From contig CAYTVL010000018.1 of NCBI GenBank assembly GCA_964441775.1, positions 1 to 64,000 on the forward strand: DNA of 64,000 nucleotides, in the 5' to 3' direction. The notes under the pieces are model-generated. The model saw only the letters and a list, made by a program, of their open reading frames with translations, made no database searches and was not told the origin of the DNA. How positions within the stretch are numbered: position 1 is the stretch's first letter; every line of letters begins with the position of its first letter. Source of the stretch: SYOC01 sp964441775 (GTDB lineage Bacteria > Desulfobacterota > Binatia > Bin18). This document shows, piece after piece, positions 44,560 to 52,693 of this stretch. Both the position numbers and the translations under genes were made by a program.

Positions 44560-45396
44560 TCACGGTTTCTTGAATAACAACATGAAACGGTCGCTCGTGC
44601 CGCGTCGCTCACCGGCGGTGCGGGGTGAGGCTGACCATGTTCGATCGTCTTCGGCGTGACGGAATGCGCTCGACCGCGCCACGAGCGTGAATCCTGCCTT
44701 TTGTACTTCGTTAACCAGAAATTGCTCATCAATACGATGGAGTTGAATGTCTGAGACACCGCTACCATCTTTGGCGCTGTGATCAATGATCCCGTAGACA
44801 CCGCCTGATTTCAGCGCCTGAAATACAGCCCCATTCACTTTTGCGCGGTCGATATTACGGATCACCAAGTCATGGTAATTCATATTCATCACCACGACAT
44901 CAAGTGACCCTGGCGGCGCTGGCAGCAAGTCATTCGCGTCAAAACTTTTACTGACCGCAGTAACATTTTTCAGCGCCGGATTCTTGAGTCTCTCAGTCCA
45001 CGTGTCCGCAACTATTTGGAATTCAGGAGGGAAGGGTGGATTCTGCGAATACACCATCCCATTGGCTCCGACAGTGCGAGAAAGGAGTTCGGTGGTATAA
45101 CCAGTGCCTGCCCAGAGATCGGCGACTTTCATGCCTGGCTGAATACCGAAAAACGCGAGCATCTGTCCCGGTTGTCGTCCGGCGTCGAGATTCTTGTCCG
45201 CTGCGGAGCGATCTGACGCATTCACGGCGTCTCGGACGGGCTGCGGAATTCGCTCTTGTGGAATTGGCGCTGACTCTGGAACAACAGCCTGGGCGGGAGG
45301 ACTTTGTTGCGCGCTCGCCCAATTCACCCCTGCAACTGAAACCAAGGCGATGGCGCTACTGATCAGTAAAAAAAAACGTGCTGCCCGATTTTGCAT
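44560..45396 (-). CDS. Exported class I methyltransferase
   Basis: A 278-residue protein with a signal peptide (FLLISSAIALVSVAGVNWASA) and a SAM methyltransferase fold: GMKVADLWAGTGYTTELLSRTVG is the cofactor loop, LDVVVMNMNYHDL the acidic strand end. This is the COG4798-like predicted methyltransferase family, unusual in being exported. Substrate unknown. Last gene of the minus-strand block of 44.5-55.9 kb. AAAAGGAGGGGATC precedes the ATG. Confidence 0.85.
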   Translation of the reverse strand: MQNRAARFFLLISSAIALVSVAGVNWASAQQSPPAQAVVPESAPIPQERIPQPVRDAVNASDRSAADKNLDAGRQPGQMLAFFGIQPGMKVADLWAGTGYTTELLSRTVGANGMVYSQNPPFPPEFQIVADTWTERLKNPALKNVTAVSKSFDANDLLPAPPGSLDVVVMNMNYHDLVIRNIDRAKVNGAVFQALKSGGVYGIIDHSAKDGSGVSDIQLHRIDEQFLVNEVQKAGFTLVARSSAFRHAEDDRTWSASPRTAGERRGTSDRFMLLFKKP

Positions 45397-45466
45397 GATC
45401 CCCTCCTTTTGCCGCGACCGGTCTTTCTACGAATACAGACATTGGTATTGATACTATCTTGACAAG

Positions 45467-45487
45467 AGCCCGGAGGAAATCCGGGCT
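45467..45487. repeat. Palindrome with 8-bp stem
   Basis: AGCCCGGA-GGAAA-TCCGGGCT, a perfect 8-bp stem with a 5-nt loop in the gap between the SnoaL gene and the methyltransferase gene. Its core (CCGGA-AATCCGG) resembles the palindrome at 22973. No T-run follows for a terminator. Confidence 0.5.
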
Positions 45488-45520
45488 CCATCAACCGCAC
45501 TCGTGAAAGATCTCCTGTGG

Positions 45521-45880
45521 TTAGGCGCCTTTGACGTACCCCATTCCTTCTACGATCAAGCCGTCCTTCACTCGCATCAGGTTCACGCCACGCACGGAAT
45601 CTTGCGCGCCCTCGCCCCACCAGAATCGCCAGCGAATAATTGCCTGTTCATCGGCTACTTCAACATCTTCAAGGTCAAAGTGTGTGTTCGGCGTGGTTGC
45701 GATTGATTGCCATAACGTCAAACACGCCTCGCGCCCTACGTGGCGCGCTCCATCAGGCGCTGGCGTTGTGTTCTCGATCACACAATGCTCGCCAATGAGG
45801 TCAACTAATAGCGATGGATCATGACGCTGAAACGCATTGTTGAACTGCTCGATGACTTCAGCGGTGCTTCGATTGGACAT
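45521..45880 (-). CDS. SnoaL/NTF2-fold protein
   Basis: A 119-residue NTF2-like protein (EVIEQFNNAFQRHDPSLLVDLIGEHCVIENTTPAPDGAR at the start, WRFWWGEGAQDSVRGVNLMRVKDGLIVEGMGYVKG near the end). The fold includes steroid isomerases, polyketide cyclases and hydrolases, so no reaction can be named. A palindromic site (45956-45972) 75 nt upstream matches the one before the XRE regulator, suggesting that regulator controls this gene. Confidence 0.8.
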   Translation of the reverse strand: MSNRSTAEVIEQFNNAFQRHDPSLLVDLIGEHCVIENTTPAPDGARHVGREACLTLWQSIATTPNTHFDLEDVEVADEQAIIRWRFWWGEGAQDSVRGVNLMRVKDGLIVEGMGYVKGA

Positions 45881-45955
45881 AATGATTCCTTTCTGTCGGC
45901 TGCTCTGGCCGCTCTTCTTTATTCTTATGAGTAAGCCTGTTTACTATTCGCCTCA

Positions 45956-45972
45956 ATTACGCGAGAGGTAAT
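45956..45972. promoter_or_regulatory. Operator-like palindrome upstream of the SnoaL gene
   Basis: ATTAC-GCGAGAG-GTAAT (17 nt), 14 of 17 bases identical to the site at 46972-46988 upstream of the XRE gene. Sits 75 nt before the SnoaL start on the minus strand. Likely bound by the XRE regulator encoded at 46064; binding is inferred. Confidence 0.6.
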
Positions 45973-46063
45973 GAAGTTGCGAATGTAGACTTAGAGTAGA
46001 CCAGCTCGTTGCTTCCAACCATCGAGCGCGTGTCGAGGCTGCGGTTCGGAGTCACTGCAGGGG

Positions 46064-46936
46064 TCAATCTGTACCAAACTGCACTTTCACGCGTTCTTCA
46101 TACGTTTGGAGCACGGCCTCGGTCTCTTTGTCTACCGGATAGAACACTTCGACATGCAGCTCTTGCACCGTCACGTCATGCGGCGCCGCCACGGTCGTAA
46201 CCGTGCTAAACATCCGCGCGATCTTGCCGTCTAAATTCAGCTCCATTGGAAGGATCAGAGCTTGCGGCCCTTCCAGCTCCGGTTCACGCCAGCGAGCCGG
46301 CACGCCAGGATAGCTCAGAATGTCCGTAATCAAGGTCTTCAGCGTATCATCACGCGCCCAGGCCAACCTGCGATACGCCTCGTTCAACAGGGCTTTGGCG
46401 CTCGCCTCCCAATTCACAATGACTCTGCGTAAACCATTGGGATTAAAGAGTAGATGCAGCAAGTTTATGTGCGGCGGTGTAGCAACACGAAGCGGCGTCA
46501 GGCCCGCTGGCTCTTGACCGAGAACCACCGTCAAGAATCGCACGAAGGCTGTGTTAGCCATGATCACGTTCCAGTAGCGATCATGAGCAAGCGCGCTGCG
46601 CGGCTCGTTTGACTTCAACATAATCTCGACCACTGCGCGGACCTGCGTCATGCGTGGATCATCTAAGCTGGTCTCGCCGTACACTGGTGCATAACCGGCA
46701 GCCAGCAACAGCACGTTACGCTCGCGCAACGGCACGTCGAGCACATTCGCCAAAGTGAGGAGCATCTCTCGGCTTGGCGTCGCTCGTCCGGTTTCGAGAA
46801 AGCTGAGGTGGCGAGCAGAGACCTCGGCTTCCAGCGAGAGTTCGAGTTGGCTCAAGTGCCGCGCTTCTCGCCAGCGACGGAGCAGCGACCCAACTCCGTT
46901 TGGCTCAATAACCATTCCATTGTGTTGTGCATTCAT
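46064..46936 (-). CDS. XRE-family regulator with MmyB-like ligand domain
   Basis: A 290-residue regulator. An N-terminal Cro/XRE HTH (residues about 15-72: LLRRWREARHLSQLELSLEAEVSARHLSFLETGRATPSREML) is followed by the MmyB-type ligand-binding domain (ALAHDRYWNVIMANTAFVRFL; HLLFNPNGLRRVIVNWEASAKALL; HDVTVQELHVEVFYPVD). Such proteins control neighbouring oxidoreductase genes, sometimes sensing fatty-acid-like ligands. ATG 46936 is chosen over GTG 46957. Palindromes precede this gene and the SnoaL gene next to it. Confidence 0.88.
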   Translation of the reverse strand: MNAQHNGMVIEPNGVGSLLRRWREARHLSQLELSLEAEVSARHLSFLETGRATPSREMLLTLANVLDVPLRERNVLLLAAGYAPVYGETSLDDPRMTQVRAVVEIMLKSNEPRSALAHDRYWNVIMANTAFVRFLTVVLGQEPAGLTPLRVATPPHINLLHLLFNPNGLRRVIVNWEASAKALLNEAYRRLAWARDDTLKTLITDILSYPGVPARWREPELEGPQALILPMELNLDGKIARMFSTVTTVAAPHDVTVQELHVEVFYPVDKETEAVLQTYEERVKVQFGTD

Positions 46937-46970
46937 GCCAGAGACAGTAACAACCAAACAGACATCAAGC

Positions 46971-46989
46971 CATTACTTGTGAGGTAATG
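46971..46989. promoter_or_regulatory. Operator-like palindrome upstream of the XRE gene
   Basis: CATTAC-TTGTGAG-GTAATG (19 nt), perfect 6-bp arms. Lies 35 nt upstream of the XRE start at 46936 on its coding strand. Shared with 45956-45972. Suggests autoregulation. Confidence 0.65.
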
Positions 46990-47154
46990 CTTTGAGCACG
47001 CGAACTCGGAGCATAGCAATGCCGCAGTGCTTCAAGTCATTGCGGGCCGTGCTTGAAAGGTGATGCTCAATTGGCGGTTGTGCTTAGAGAAACACGACTG
47101 CAAGACGTTGAATTGACAGTGAGGAGAGACGCCTGCCGCGCGTCTCTCCTTGGG

Positions 47155-47718
47155 CTAGGCAAGTTTCGCATTTTTAGGGAGCGGACAGGTATGGCCGATC
47201 TCTAACCCGAGGGCGTAAATGAACCGGCCATAGCCGACAAAGGTGACAATGCGCCATCCTAAGTCGATAATTTCTTCCTCGGTAAAATGCTTGCGCAAGT
47301 CATCGAACAATTCTTCTGAGGCCAGACGGTGATCACCGGCCAAGACCTCAGCGTAGCGAATCGCTGCTTTCTCGCGCGGCGTCAGGAGCGTGCTTGTCCG
47401 ATGGTGGGCGACTTCTGCAATGAGTTCTTCAGTGAGACCTTGTTGCCTTGCCAAGGCAAACCGGGCCTGCAGTCAAAGGTTGCACTCATTTTTTTCTGCG
47501 ACCTTCATGCGTGCAAGTTCCGTGAGCCGCATGTCGATGCTCCCACGCGTTTCCGACACCAACGGGAAATAGAAATGAATGAATGATTTGAACACCTCTG
47601 GCGCATGGGCGAACACTTGCACGAACTCTGATCCGCCCAACTCCTTGTCATACTCACGCATGACCGCTTGCAGTTCGGTGTCAATTTTCTCAAAAGGAAT
47701 CTCACTGACTCGCGGCAT
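47155..47718 (-). CDS. AhpD/carboxymuconolactone-decarboxylase-family protein, candidate selenoprotein (in-frame UGA)
   Basis: One frame from ATG 47718 (AAGGAGAAGAGCC upstream) to 47155 is interrupted by a single TGA at 47475-47473, codon 82. On both sides the protein is a normal AhpD/CMD-family member: ELARMKVAEKNECNL before, LQARFALARQQGLTEELIAEVAHH after. In the family the active site is CxxC; here the first Cys is C79 and TGA stands exactly at the second, giving C79-N-L-U82. A SECIS-like hairpin follows. CxxU AhpD-like selenoproteins are known from selenoproteome surveys. Without Sec insertion an 81-residue fragment results. The gene is read as a redox enzyme; a nonsense mutation or sequence error is the alternative. 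187 residues in all. Confidence 0.72.
47443..47459 (-). promoter_or_regulatory. SECIS-like hairpin after the in-frame UGA
   Basis: On the coding (minus) strand, starting 13 nt after the TGA, TTGCCTT-GGC-AAGGCAA forms a perfect 7-bp stem with a GGC loop. The loop begins 20 nt after the UGA and starts with G, matching the general rules for bacterial SECIS elements (loop 16-37 nt from UGA, G in the first two loop bases). It would bind SelB to direct Sec insertion. Predicted only from sequence. Confidence 0.6.
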
Positions 47719-47775
47719 TGGCTCTTCTCCTTTTTTTGACCTCTGCGCTTATGATGGTCGCGCGCTCCGCTGGTC

Positions 47776-48759
47776 CTAGATCTTCGGCAGAATGTCGTGC
47801 ACGAGTCGCCGCATGTCTACGATGGTCTTCGCGGTTGGGGTCCCACTGAACGGCGGCCACAGCAAGGGCATCGTCAGTCCGGCATCGCGATACCGCTTGA
47901 GATTGTCCGTGATCTGGTCGGCGGTGCCGACCAGCGTGGGCGTGAGCTTGCCGCGTGACGTCTGATCCGTTTTGTCGCGTGTGATGTCAAACGGCAGCAT
48001 GCTCGTGATTTCAAGCGTGTCGATGGTATGCGTATTCCCTATCTTCGCGAGCTCGTCCTTGATGGCTGTGCGCCAGGTCCCGATCGCTTCCGGCGTGTCC
48101 ATGATTCCGATCCAGCCTTCGAGGCCGTACTTGGCGACCCGCGCTGCTGCGAGCGCAGGATTGCCTAAGCCTCCGATAAACATCGGGGGTCGGGGCTTCT
48201 GGACCGGCTTCGCGCCGAAGCCACATTTCGGAAAGTCGGCGAATTCCCCGTGGTACTCGAACAACTCATTGGTCCAGACCCCCTGCATCACCTCGATCGT
48301 TTCGACCACATGCTTGTTGCGTTTCTTGTAGATGTGAGCGGCGCTGGCTGCGGCGAACTCCTCCGGCATCCAGCCTGAACCCACGCCCACGTTGATACGT
48401 CCGCCCGTGAGGTGATCCCAGGTGGCGATTTCTGAGGCCAGCACGCCGGGGGCGCGATAGGGCGTGACAATGATGCTGACACCTAACCGCACGCGCTTCG
48501 TAATGGCCGCCAGATACGGAATGAGCGGCAGGCCATTCAGGAACTCCGCCCGAGCGCTGACTGGAAGCGCCTTGGGAAATTCCGTCATGAAGCCAAACGA
48601 CTTCACGAGTTCCTGTCGGTCCGAGGCTTCCGGCACCACGATGCGGTCCAGCGACCACACCGAATCGAATTCGAGCGCCTCCGCTTCACGCGCCAGGTCA
48701 ACGATTTCACTGACGGTGATCTTGTCGCGGAGATTTGGTAGATAAAGCGCGAGCTTCAT
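47776..48759 (-). CDS. LLM-class flavin/F420-dependent oxidoreductase
   Basis: A 327-residue TIM-barrel protein of the bacterial-luciferase-like superfamily. MKLALYLPNLRD opens it; EFDSVWSLDRIV, RVRLGVSIIVTPYRAPGVLASEIATWDHLTGGRINVGVGSGWMPEEF and PPMFIGGLGNPALAAARVAKYGLEGWIGI are the conserved boxes. Uses FMN or F420; substrate unknown. AGGGGGAACTTGCT precedes ATG 48759. Second of two LLM genes, separated from the other by 208 nt containing a hairpin. Confidence 0.88.
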   Translation of the reverse strand: MKLALYLPNLRDKITVSEIVDLAREAEALEFDSVWSLDRIVVPEASDRQELVKSFGFMTEFPKALPVSARAEFLNGLPLIPYLAAITKRVRLGVSIIVTPYRAPGVLASEIATWDHLTGGRINVGVGSGWMPEEFAAASAAHIYKKRNKHVVETIEVMQGVWTNELFEYHGEFADFPKCGFGAKPVQKPRPPMFIGGLGNPALAAARVAKYGLEGWIGIMDTPEAIGTWRTAIKDELAKIGNTHTIDTLEITSMLPFDITRDKTDQTSRGKLTPTLVGTADQITDNLKRYRDAGLTMPLLWPPFSGTPTAKTIVDMRRLVHDILPKI

Positions 48760-48903
48760 AGCAAGTTCCCCCTGTGGTTGTGTTCTACGTTGCATGTGTC
48801 CAGCGCTGCCAGTGGCTAGAGCGGGCTCATTAACGAACTACTCTTCCATCTTCCCAAAAATACTCAAGCCCGCTCGTCGTCAGCGGACATGGGGAATTGA
48901 GCG

Positions 48904-48928
48904 CAGGTCGCGCCTCACGCGCGACCTG
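48904..48928. repeat. Perfect 10-bp-stem hairpin between the two LLM genes
   Basis: CAGGTCGCGC-CTCAC-GCGCGACCTG, 10-bp perfect stem, 5-nt loop. It lies between the stop of the upstream LLM gene (48968) and the start of the downstream one (48759). There is no T-run, so it is either an mRNA stabiliser/processing hairpin or a dispersed palindrome. Confidence 0.6.
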
Positions 48929-48967
48929 GAGAATTAAGCTGGAACAGTTGAATGTAGCGGTGGCTAC

Positions 48968-50086
48968 TTACGCCGCCATGAAGGCCGGTGGGGCGGCGGG
49001 CTCGGTATCGAACAGTGGATCGGGGCCGAGCTTGCGTAGCTCCGGCATCACTTCTTTCGCGAACAACCGCATGCTGGCGCGTGCGTCCTCGTAGGGCATA
49101 CCGCCGAACTTGAAGGCGCTAATGCTGCCGCAGCAGTGCGACTGAGCGTAAATGTACTTGATCTTGTCGTAGCATTGTTGCGGCGTGCCGTAGACCTGTA
49201 ATTCCATGAAAAAGTCAGTGAGGCCGTCCGCGCCCTCGGCTTGCAGCTTGGCCGCGACATCGGCGTAGTATTCGTAACCAGTCGTTTTCGCGAAATGCGC
49301 GCCATTCATTTCGTAGTGCTTGACCACTTCGCGCCAGTAGCCACCGATGTATTTTGCCGCCATGTCCTTGGCTTTGCCTGCATCTGGATGACACACGGTA
49401 TAGGACGTGATGATGGGCTTGGGCGGATTGTAGCCGTGAGTGTCGACGAAAATCTTCTCGTAATTCTTCAGGTCCTGAATATGCACTTTCCAAGGCTTCT
49501 GCGGAATGATTAACACCCCGACTCCCAGCTTGGCCATGATACTAGCCGATTTCGGCGAGATCGACGGCGCATACACGCGATTGCGGAAGCTCTTGAAGGG
49601 CTCAGGCCGAATGCGCGCTTTGGGTTGCTTAATCAATTTGCCGTCGTATTCGACATAGCCCTGTTCGAGGCCGGTCAGCACGGCCTGGGCTGTTTCGATC
49701 ATGCGCTCGGTTGATTCGCCCATGTTGAGTTGCAGGCCCGCGAACTCAATGCGCGACAGGCCCCGCCCGAAGCCGAACAGCGCACACCCATCGGACATGG
49801 CGTCGAGCATGGCCATGTTTTCGGCGATGCGGATCGCAGGATACCAGGGCATCACCACCACCATCGAGCCCACTTTAATCTTGGAGTTGTAGCCCGCCAT
49901 GTAGGATAAGAACTGGGTGATGTTGGGATTCATGATGTAGTCGGTGAAATGGTGCTCGATGCCCCACACCGACTGAAACCCGATGTCCGCGCATTCTTTG
50001 GCGATGGCCATGTCTTCTTGGTAAATCTGATAATCCGACACGGTCTGGTTGGGGTTCTGAAAAATCGCAGTGTGTCCTACGTGCAT
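48968..50086 (-). CDS. LLM-class flavin-dependent oxidoreductase (luciferase-like)
   Basis: A 372-residue luciferase-family monooxygenase. MHVGHTAIFQNPNQTVSDYQIYQEDMAIAKECADIGFQSVWGIEHHFTDY opens the barrel with the EHHF motif; MVVVMPWYPAIRIAENMAMLDAMSDGCALFGFGRGLSRIEF and VYAPSISPKSASIMAKLGVG are family boxes. Likely uses FMNH2 and oxygen. AGAAGGAAGTTGCC precedes ATG 50086 (the frame reaches 50110). Follows an epoxide-hydrolase-fold gene by 20 nt, probably in an operon. Confidence 0.9.
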   Translation of the reverse strand: MHVGHTAIFQNPNQTVSDYQIYQEDMAIAKECADIGFQSVWGIEHHFTDYIMNPNITQFLSYMAGYNSKIKVGSMVVVMPWYPAIRIAENMAMLDAMSDGCALFGFGRGLSRIEFAGLQLNMGESTERMIETAQAVLTGLEQGYVEYDGKLIKQPKARIRPEPFKSFRNRVYAPSISPKSASIMAKLGVGVLIIPQKPWKVHIQDLKNYEKIFVDTHGYNPPKPIITSYTVCHPDAGKAKDMAAKYIGGYWREVVKHYEMNGAHFAKTTGYEYYADVAAKLQAEGADGLTDFFMELQVYGTPQQCYDKIKYIYAQSHCCGSISAFKFGGMPYEDARASMRLFAKEVMPELRKLGPDPLFDTEPAAPPAFMAA

Positions 50087-50106
50087 GGCAACTTCCTTCT
50101 GCTTGC

Positions 50107-50529
50107 TCACTCTAGAATCAGGCTTGGGCCGCCGTTCTTACTCCATTGTTCGTTGTCGTAGTATTCGCGCCACTCGTAGATCTTGCCGTCATCGGTCAGT
50201 TCGAACATGCCGCACACCGGTAGGAGGGTCTGCCACGTACCGCTGCCATCCCAGTCCCATTGGTCCAGACGCTCGGTGAGCACTTTATTGCCAGTGCCGA
50301 AGACGTTGAGCAGCTTGAACTCGACGCGTTTGGCTGGGGTAAAAATCGACGCGATCATCTTGCGTACATTGGCCTTGCCGCGGATCGCTTCCAGCGGCTG
50401 ATTGAGATAGCACATGTCGTCGGTGCATAACGCCATGCAGGCGTCAACGTCACGATTATCCCAGCCCTTGAGAAACGCGCGGACAACGCCCTCGTTACGG
50501 GCGATCTTCCAATTGGTGTCAGTGCTCAT
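50107..50529 (-). CDS. Limonene-epoxide-hydrolase-like NTF2-fold protein
   Basis: A 140-residue NTF2-fold protein related to limonene-1,2-epoxide hydrolase. FLKGWDNRDVDACMALCTDDMCYLNQPLEAIRGKANVRKMI and TERLDQWDWDG, then LPVCGMFELTDDGKIYEWREYYDN carry the family pattern. The catalytic Arg and Asp are present in TERLD, but the third residue is Glu (WREYYD) instead of Asp (WRDYFD), unlike the paralogue at 52808. Such proteins open epoxides or are non-enzymatic relatives. GGAGAGGAAACTTTC precedes ATG 50529; the LLM gene follows. Confidence 0.82.
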   Translation of the reverse strand: MSTDTNWKIARNEGVVRAFLKGWDNRDVDACMALCTDDMCYLNQPLEAIRGKANVRKMIASIFTPAKRVEFKLLNVFGTGNKVLTERLDQWDWDGSGTWQTLLPVCGMFELTDDGKIYEWREYYDNEQWSKNGGPSLILE

Positions 50530-50696
50530 GAAAGTTTCCTCTCCGTTGGATATCAAGCCGAGCGCATCTTACACTCGGCCATGATCGCTAGCGAGAGCAC
50601 CTTGTCTTTTTGAATTGATTATCAAGTATGGATAGGAACCGCTTGACGTTGTCACCTCAGCGATTCCTCTTGGGGTCAGCGCCACCACCTCAGGCG

Positions 50697-51302
50697 TTAG
50701 GCTGCGGCTTGCGTTCCGCCCATGAGCTGGTGCGCTTCCAGCAGCCACTTGGCGCTGGACATTTCATCTTGCACCAACGAACGCAGTAGTTCTTTCGTTT
50801 GCTGGTCGTCTTGAATCTGATCGATCACGTCAGTGATGAAGCTGAGGGCCTTGGGTAAGTCCTGAATCTGATCAGCAACGTATTGGAGTTTCTCAGCGTC
50901 AGTCTTGTCTTTGGAGGCGTACATCCCCATTTCTTTCGAGCGCATCTCGGAGGGCACGGTGCATTGCGGAGCGCCACCCAGCTCGCGGAGCCGAGCTTCC
51001 AGTAGTTTGGCATGATAGGCTTCGCGCTGCTGAATGACCCGCAGGCCACCCTTCACGCAGTCCTGACCACTGACCTCGTTCCAGCAGCCCAAATATTCAG
51101 AAGCAAAGTTTTCTGCGCAGCGGTACTCATCTAAGAGCGCCACGATCATATCGCGTTCGCTGGCGTGCGGTTTGCCATTCACCAGGTATTTGCCAGCGCC
51201 GTTCTGGAGTTCGCGCATCTGCGCTTCAAACAGCTCATCCGAGATGAGGCCTTTGCGGTACGCCTTGAGTAGTTGCCGAGTTTCGAAATCTGCAGTCGCC
51301 AT
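50697..51302 (-). CDS. Ferritin-like protein, paralogue 1
   Basis: A 201-residue all-helical protein. DEYRCAENFASEYLGCWNEV and LRVIQQREAYHAKLLEARLRELGG carry the Glu and the ExxH (EAYH) of a ferritin-like metal site; the last helix has FITDVIDQIQDDQQTKELLRSLVQDEMSSAKWL. The second ExxH of classical ferritins is not evident. About 65% like its neighbour at 51355 by eye, so a tandem duplication. AAGGAAGGAGATTCATT precedes the start. Role unknown; could be a metal/redox partner of the LLM oxygenases. Confidence 0.72.
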   Translation of the reverse strand: MATADFETRQLLKAYRKGLISDELFEAQMRELQNGAGKYLVNGKPHASERDMIVALLDEYRCAENFASEYLGCWNEVSGQDCVKGGLRVIQQREAYHAKLLEARLRELGGAPQCTVPSEMRSKEMGMYASKDKTDAEKLQYVADQIQDLPKALSFITDVIDQIQDDQQTKELLRSLVQDEMSSAKWLLEAHQLMGGTQAAA

Positions 51303-51354
51303 AATGAATCTCCTTCCTTAATGTGGTGTCAATGTTGAGTGAGAGGGTTGAAAT

Positions 51355-51963
51355 TTACTGCGCCGGATTCAGCAGGGCGCAGGCTTCTTTGAGCCAGGTG
51401 ACGCTGGACATCTCATCTTGCACCAGCGAGCGCAGCAGCTCCTTGCTTTGCTGATCGTCCTGAATCTGATCGATCACGTCAGTGATGTACTTCAGGGATT
51501 TCGCGGGGTCAGTGATAAGGGAGTTTACAACAAGCAGCTTCTGAGCGTCGGTTTTGTCTGCCGCGGCATAGAGAGCCAAATCTTTTTCCCGGCGCTCGGC
51601 GGACACGGTGCACTGCGGGACGCCGCCCAGTTCACGCAGGCGGTCTTCCAGCACCCGTGCATGATAAGCTTCTCGTTGCTGCACGACGCGCAGCCCACCG
51701 CGTGCACATTCTTGATCGCTGACCGCAATCCAACGATCAAGATACTCCGCGGCAAAGTTCTCTCGGCAGCGAAATTCGTCCAGTAGTTGCATGATCATTT
51801 CGCTCTCACTGCCGACCGGCTTGCCGTTATAGGTGTACTGCGCGCCGCCATTTTGGCTCCCCTTGGTCAGCTCTAAAATTTGCGCCTCAAAGAGCTCGTC
51901 CGAGATGAGTCCCTTGCGGTACACCTTCAGTAATTGTCTGACTTCAAAATCTGCTGTCGCCAT
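51355..51963 (-). CDS. Ferritin-like protein, paralogue 2
   Basis: A 202-residue paralogue of the gene at 50697. It shares ATADFEVRQLLKVYRKGLISDELFEAQ at the N-terminus, FRCRENFAAEYLDRW and LRVVQQREAYHARVLEDRLRELGGVPQCTV in the middle and ITDVIDQIQDDQQSKELLRSLVQDEMSSVTWL near the end. AAAGAAAGGAGATCGCT precedes ATG 51963; the longer frame to 52089 is not supported. A palindromic site (52167-52188) lies just upstream and resembles the MarR operator. Confidence 0.72.
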   Translation of the reverse strand: MATADFEVRQLLKVYRKGLISDELFEAQILELTKGSQNGGAQYTYNGKPVGSESEMIMQLLDEFRCRENFAAEYLDRWIAVSDQECARGGLRVVQQREAYHARVLEDRLRELGGVPQCTVSAERREKDLALYAAADKTDAQKLLVVNSLITDPAKSLKYITDVIDQIQDDQQSKELLRSLVQDEMSSVTWLKEACALLNPAQ

Positions 51964-52166
51964 AGCGATCTCCTTTCTTTCTTTTCTCAATGGGTGAACT
52001 AGCGCTTGCCACTCTCGCCGGTGTACGCCAGACGATTTACTTTGATAGTTCCAAGAAGCGCCCTTCCACCTGCATCCGCCACGCGACACAGCTTCCTGGC
52101 GTCACTCCTCCATAGACACATTCCTTCGCCTTTCGTCTTTGCCTCCTGCTTGCTTTCTCCTTTCTT

Positions 52167-52188
52167 TTATTTCTATCCTAGGAAATAA
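52167..52188. promoter_or_regulatory. Palindrome upstream of the ferritin-like genes
   Basis: TTATTTC (52167-52173) and GAAATAA (52182-52188) flank TATCCTAG. It contains TATCCTAGGAAA, which matches 11 of 12 bases of the MarR-gene operator half at 52692-52703. Suggests MarR also controls the ferritin-like operon; inferred. Confidence 0.5.
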
Positions 52189-52225
52189 CATCCAAGGACT
52201 ATTTTTTTCGAGGTAAAAGATCGCC

Positions 52226-52657
52226 CTAGATTTTCATGAGCAACTCAATCAAGGTCTCGCACTCCTGGGGTGAGAGTTTGACATCATGCCCGATAATCTT
52301 CTGGTCCGCTTGCTCATGAAGGCGACGCCCTTTTTCCGTGAGAGAAATATGCACGACCCGCTGATCATCGGATTGCCGTTCCTTACGAACTAACCCTTTC
52401 TCGACCATTTTGTTGAGAATGCGGGAGACGTTGGGGCTATCATCAATCAGGACCTCACGCAACCTGTTCACTGTCATCTTCTCTACCGGTTCCGTATCCA
52501 GGAAATGGATCACGTTCAACTGTTCTCGACTAATGCCAAACTCTTTCAGCGTGCGCTCGACAAAATTGGCGATCTCTTGAGCCGTGCACCCCACTAACAC
52601 GGCGGCTTTGTCACGGATAGGGAAATTTGAATCATAAACTTTTTGTTTATTTGCCAC
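52226..52657 (-). CDS. MarR family transcriptional regulator
   Basis: A 143-residue winged-HTH regulator. FGISREQLNVIHFLDTEPVEKMTVNRLREVLIDDSPNVSRILNKMVEKGLVRKERQSDDQRVVHISLTEKGRRL is the MarR core. Members usually repress their own and neighbouring genes until a small aromatic or phenolic ligand binds. Strong promoter and operator immediately upstream (52694-52746). Sits between the ferritin-like and epoxide-hydrolase-like genes. Confidence 0.9.
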   Translation of the reverse strand: MANKQKVYDSNFPIRDKAAVLVGCTAQEIANFVERTLKEFGISREQLNVIHFLDTEPVEKMTVNRLREVLIDDSPNVSRILNKMVEKGLVRKERQSDDQRVVHISLTEKGRRLHEQADQKIIGHDVKLSPQECETLIELLMKI

Positions 52658-52693
52658 GGTGTGTGGATTACAACTAGAGAAAAATAATTTTTA

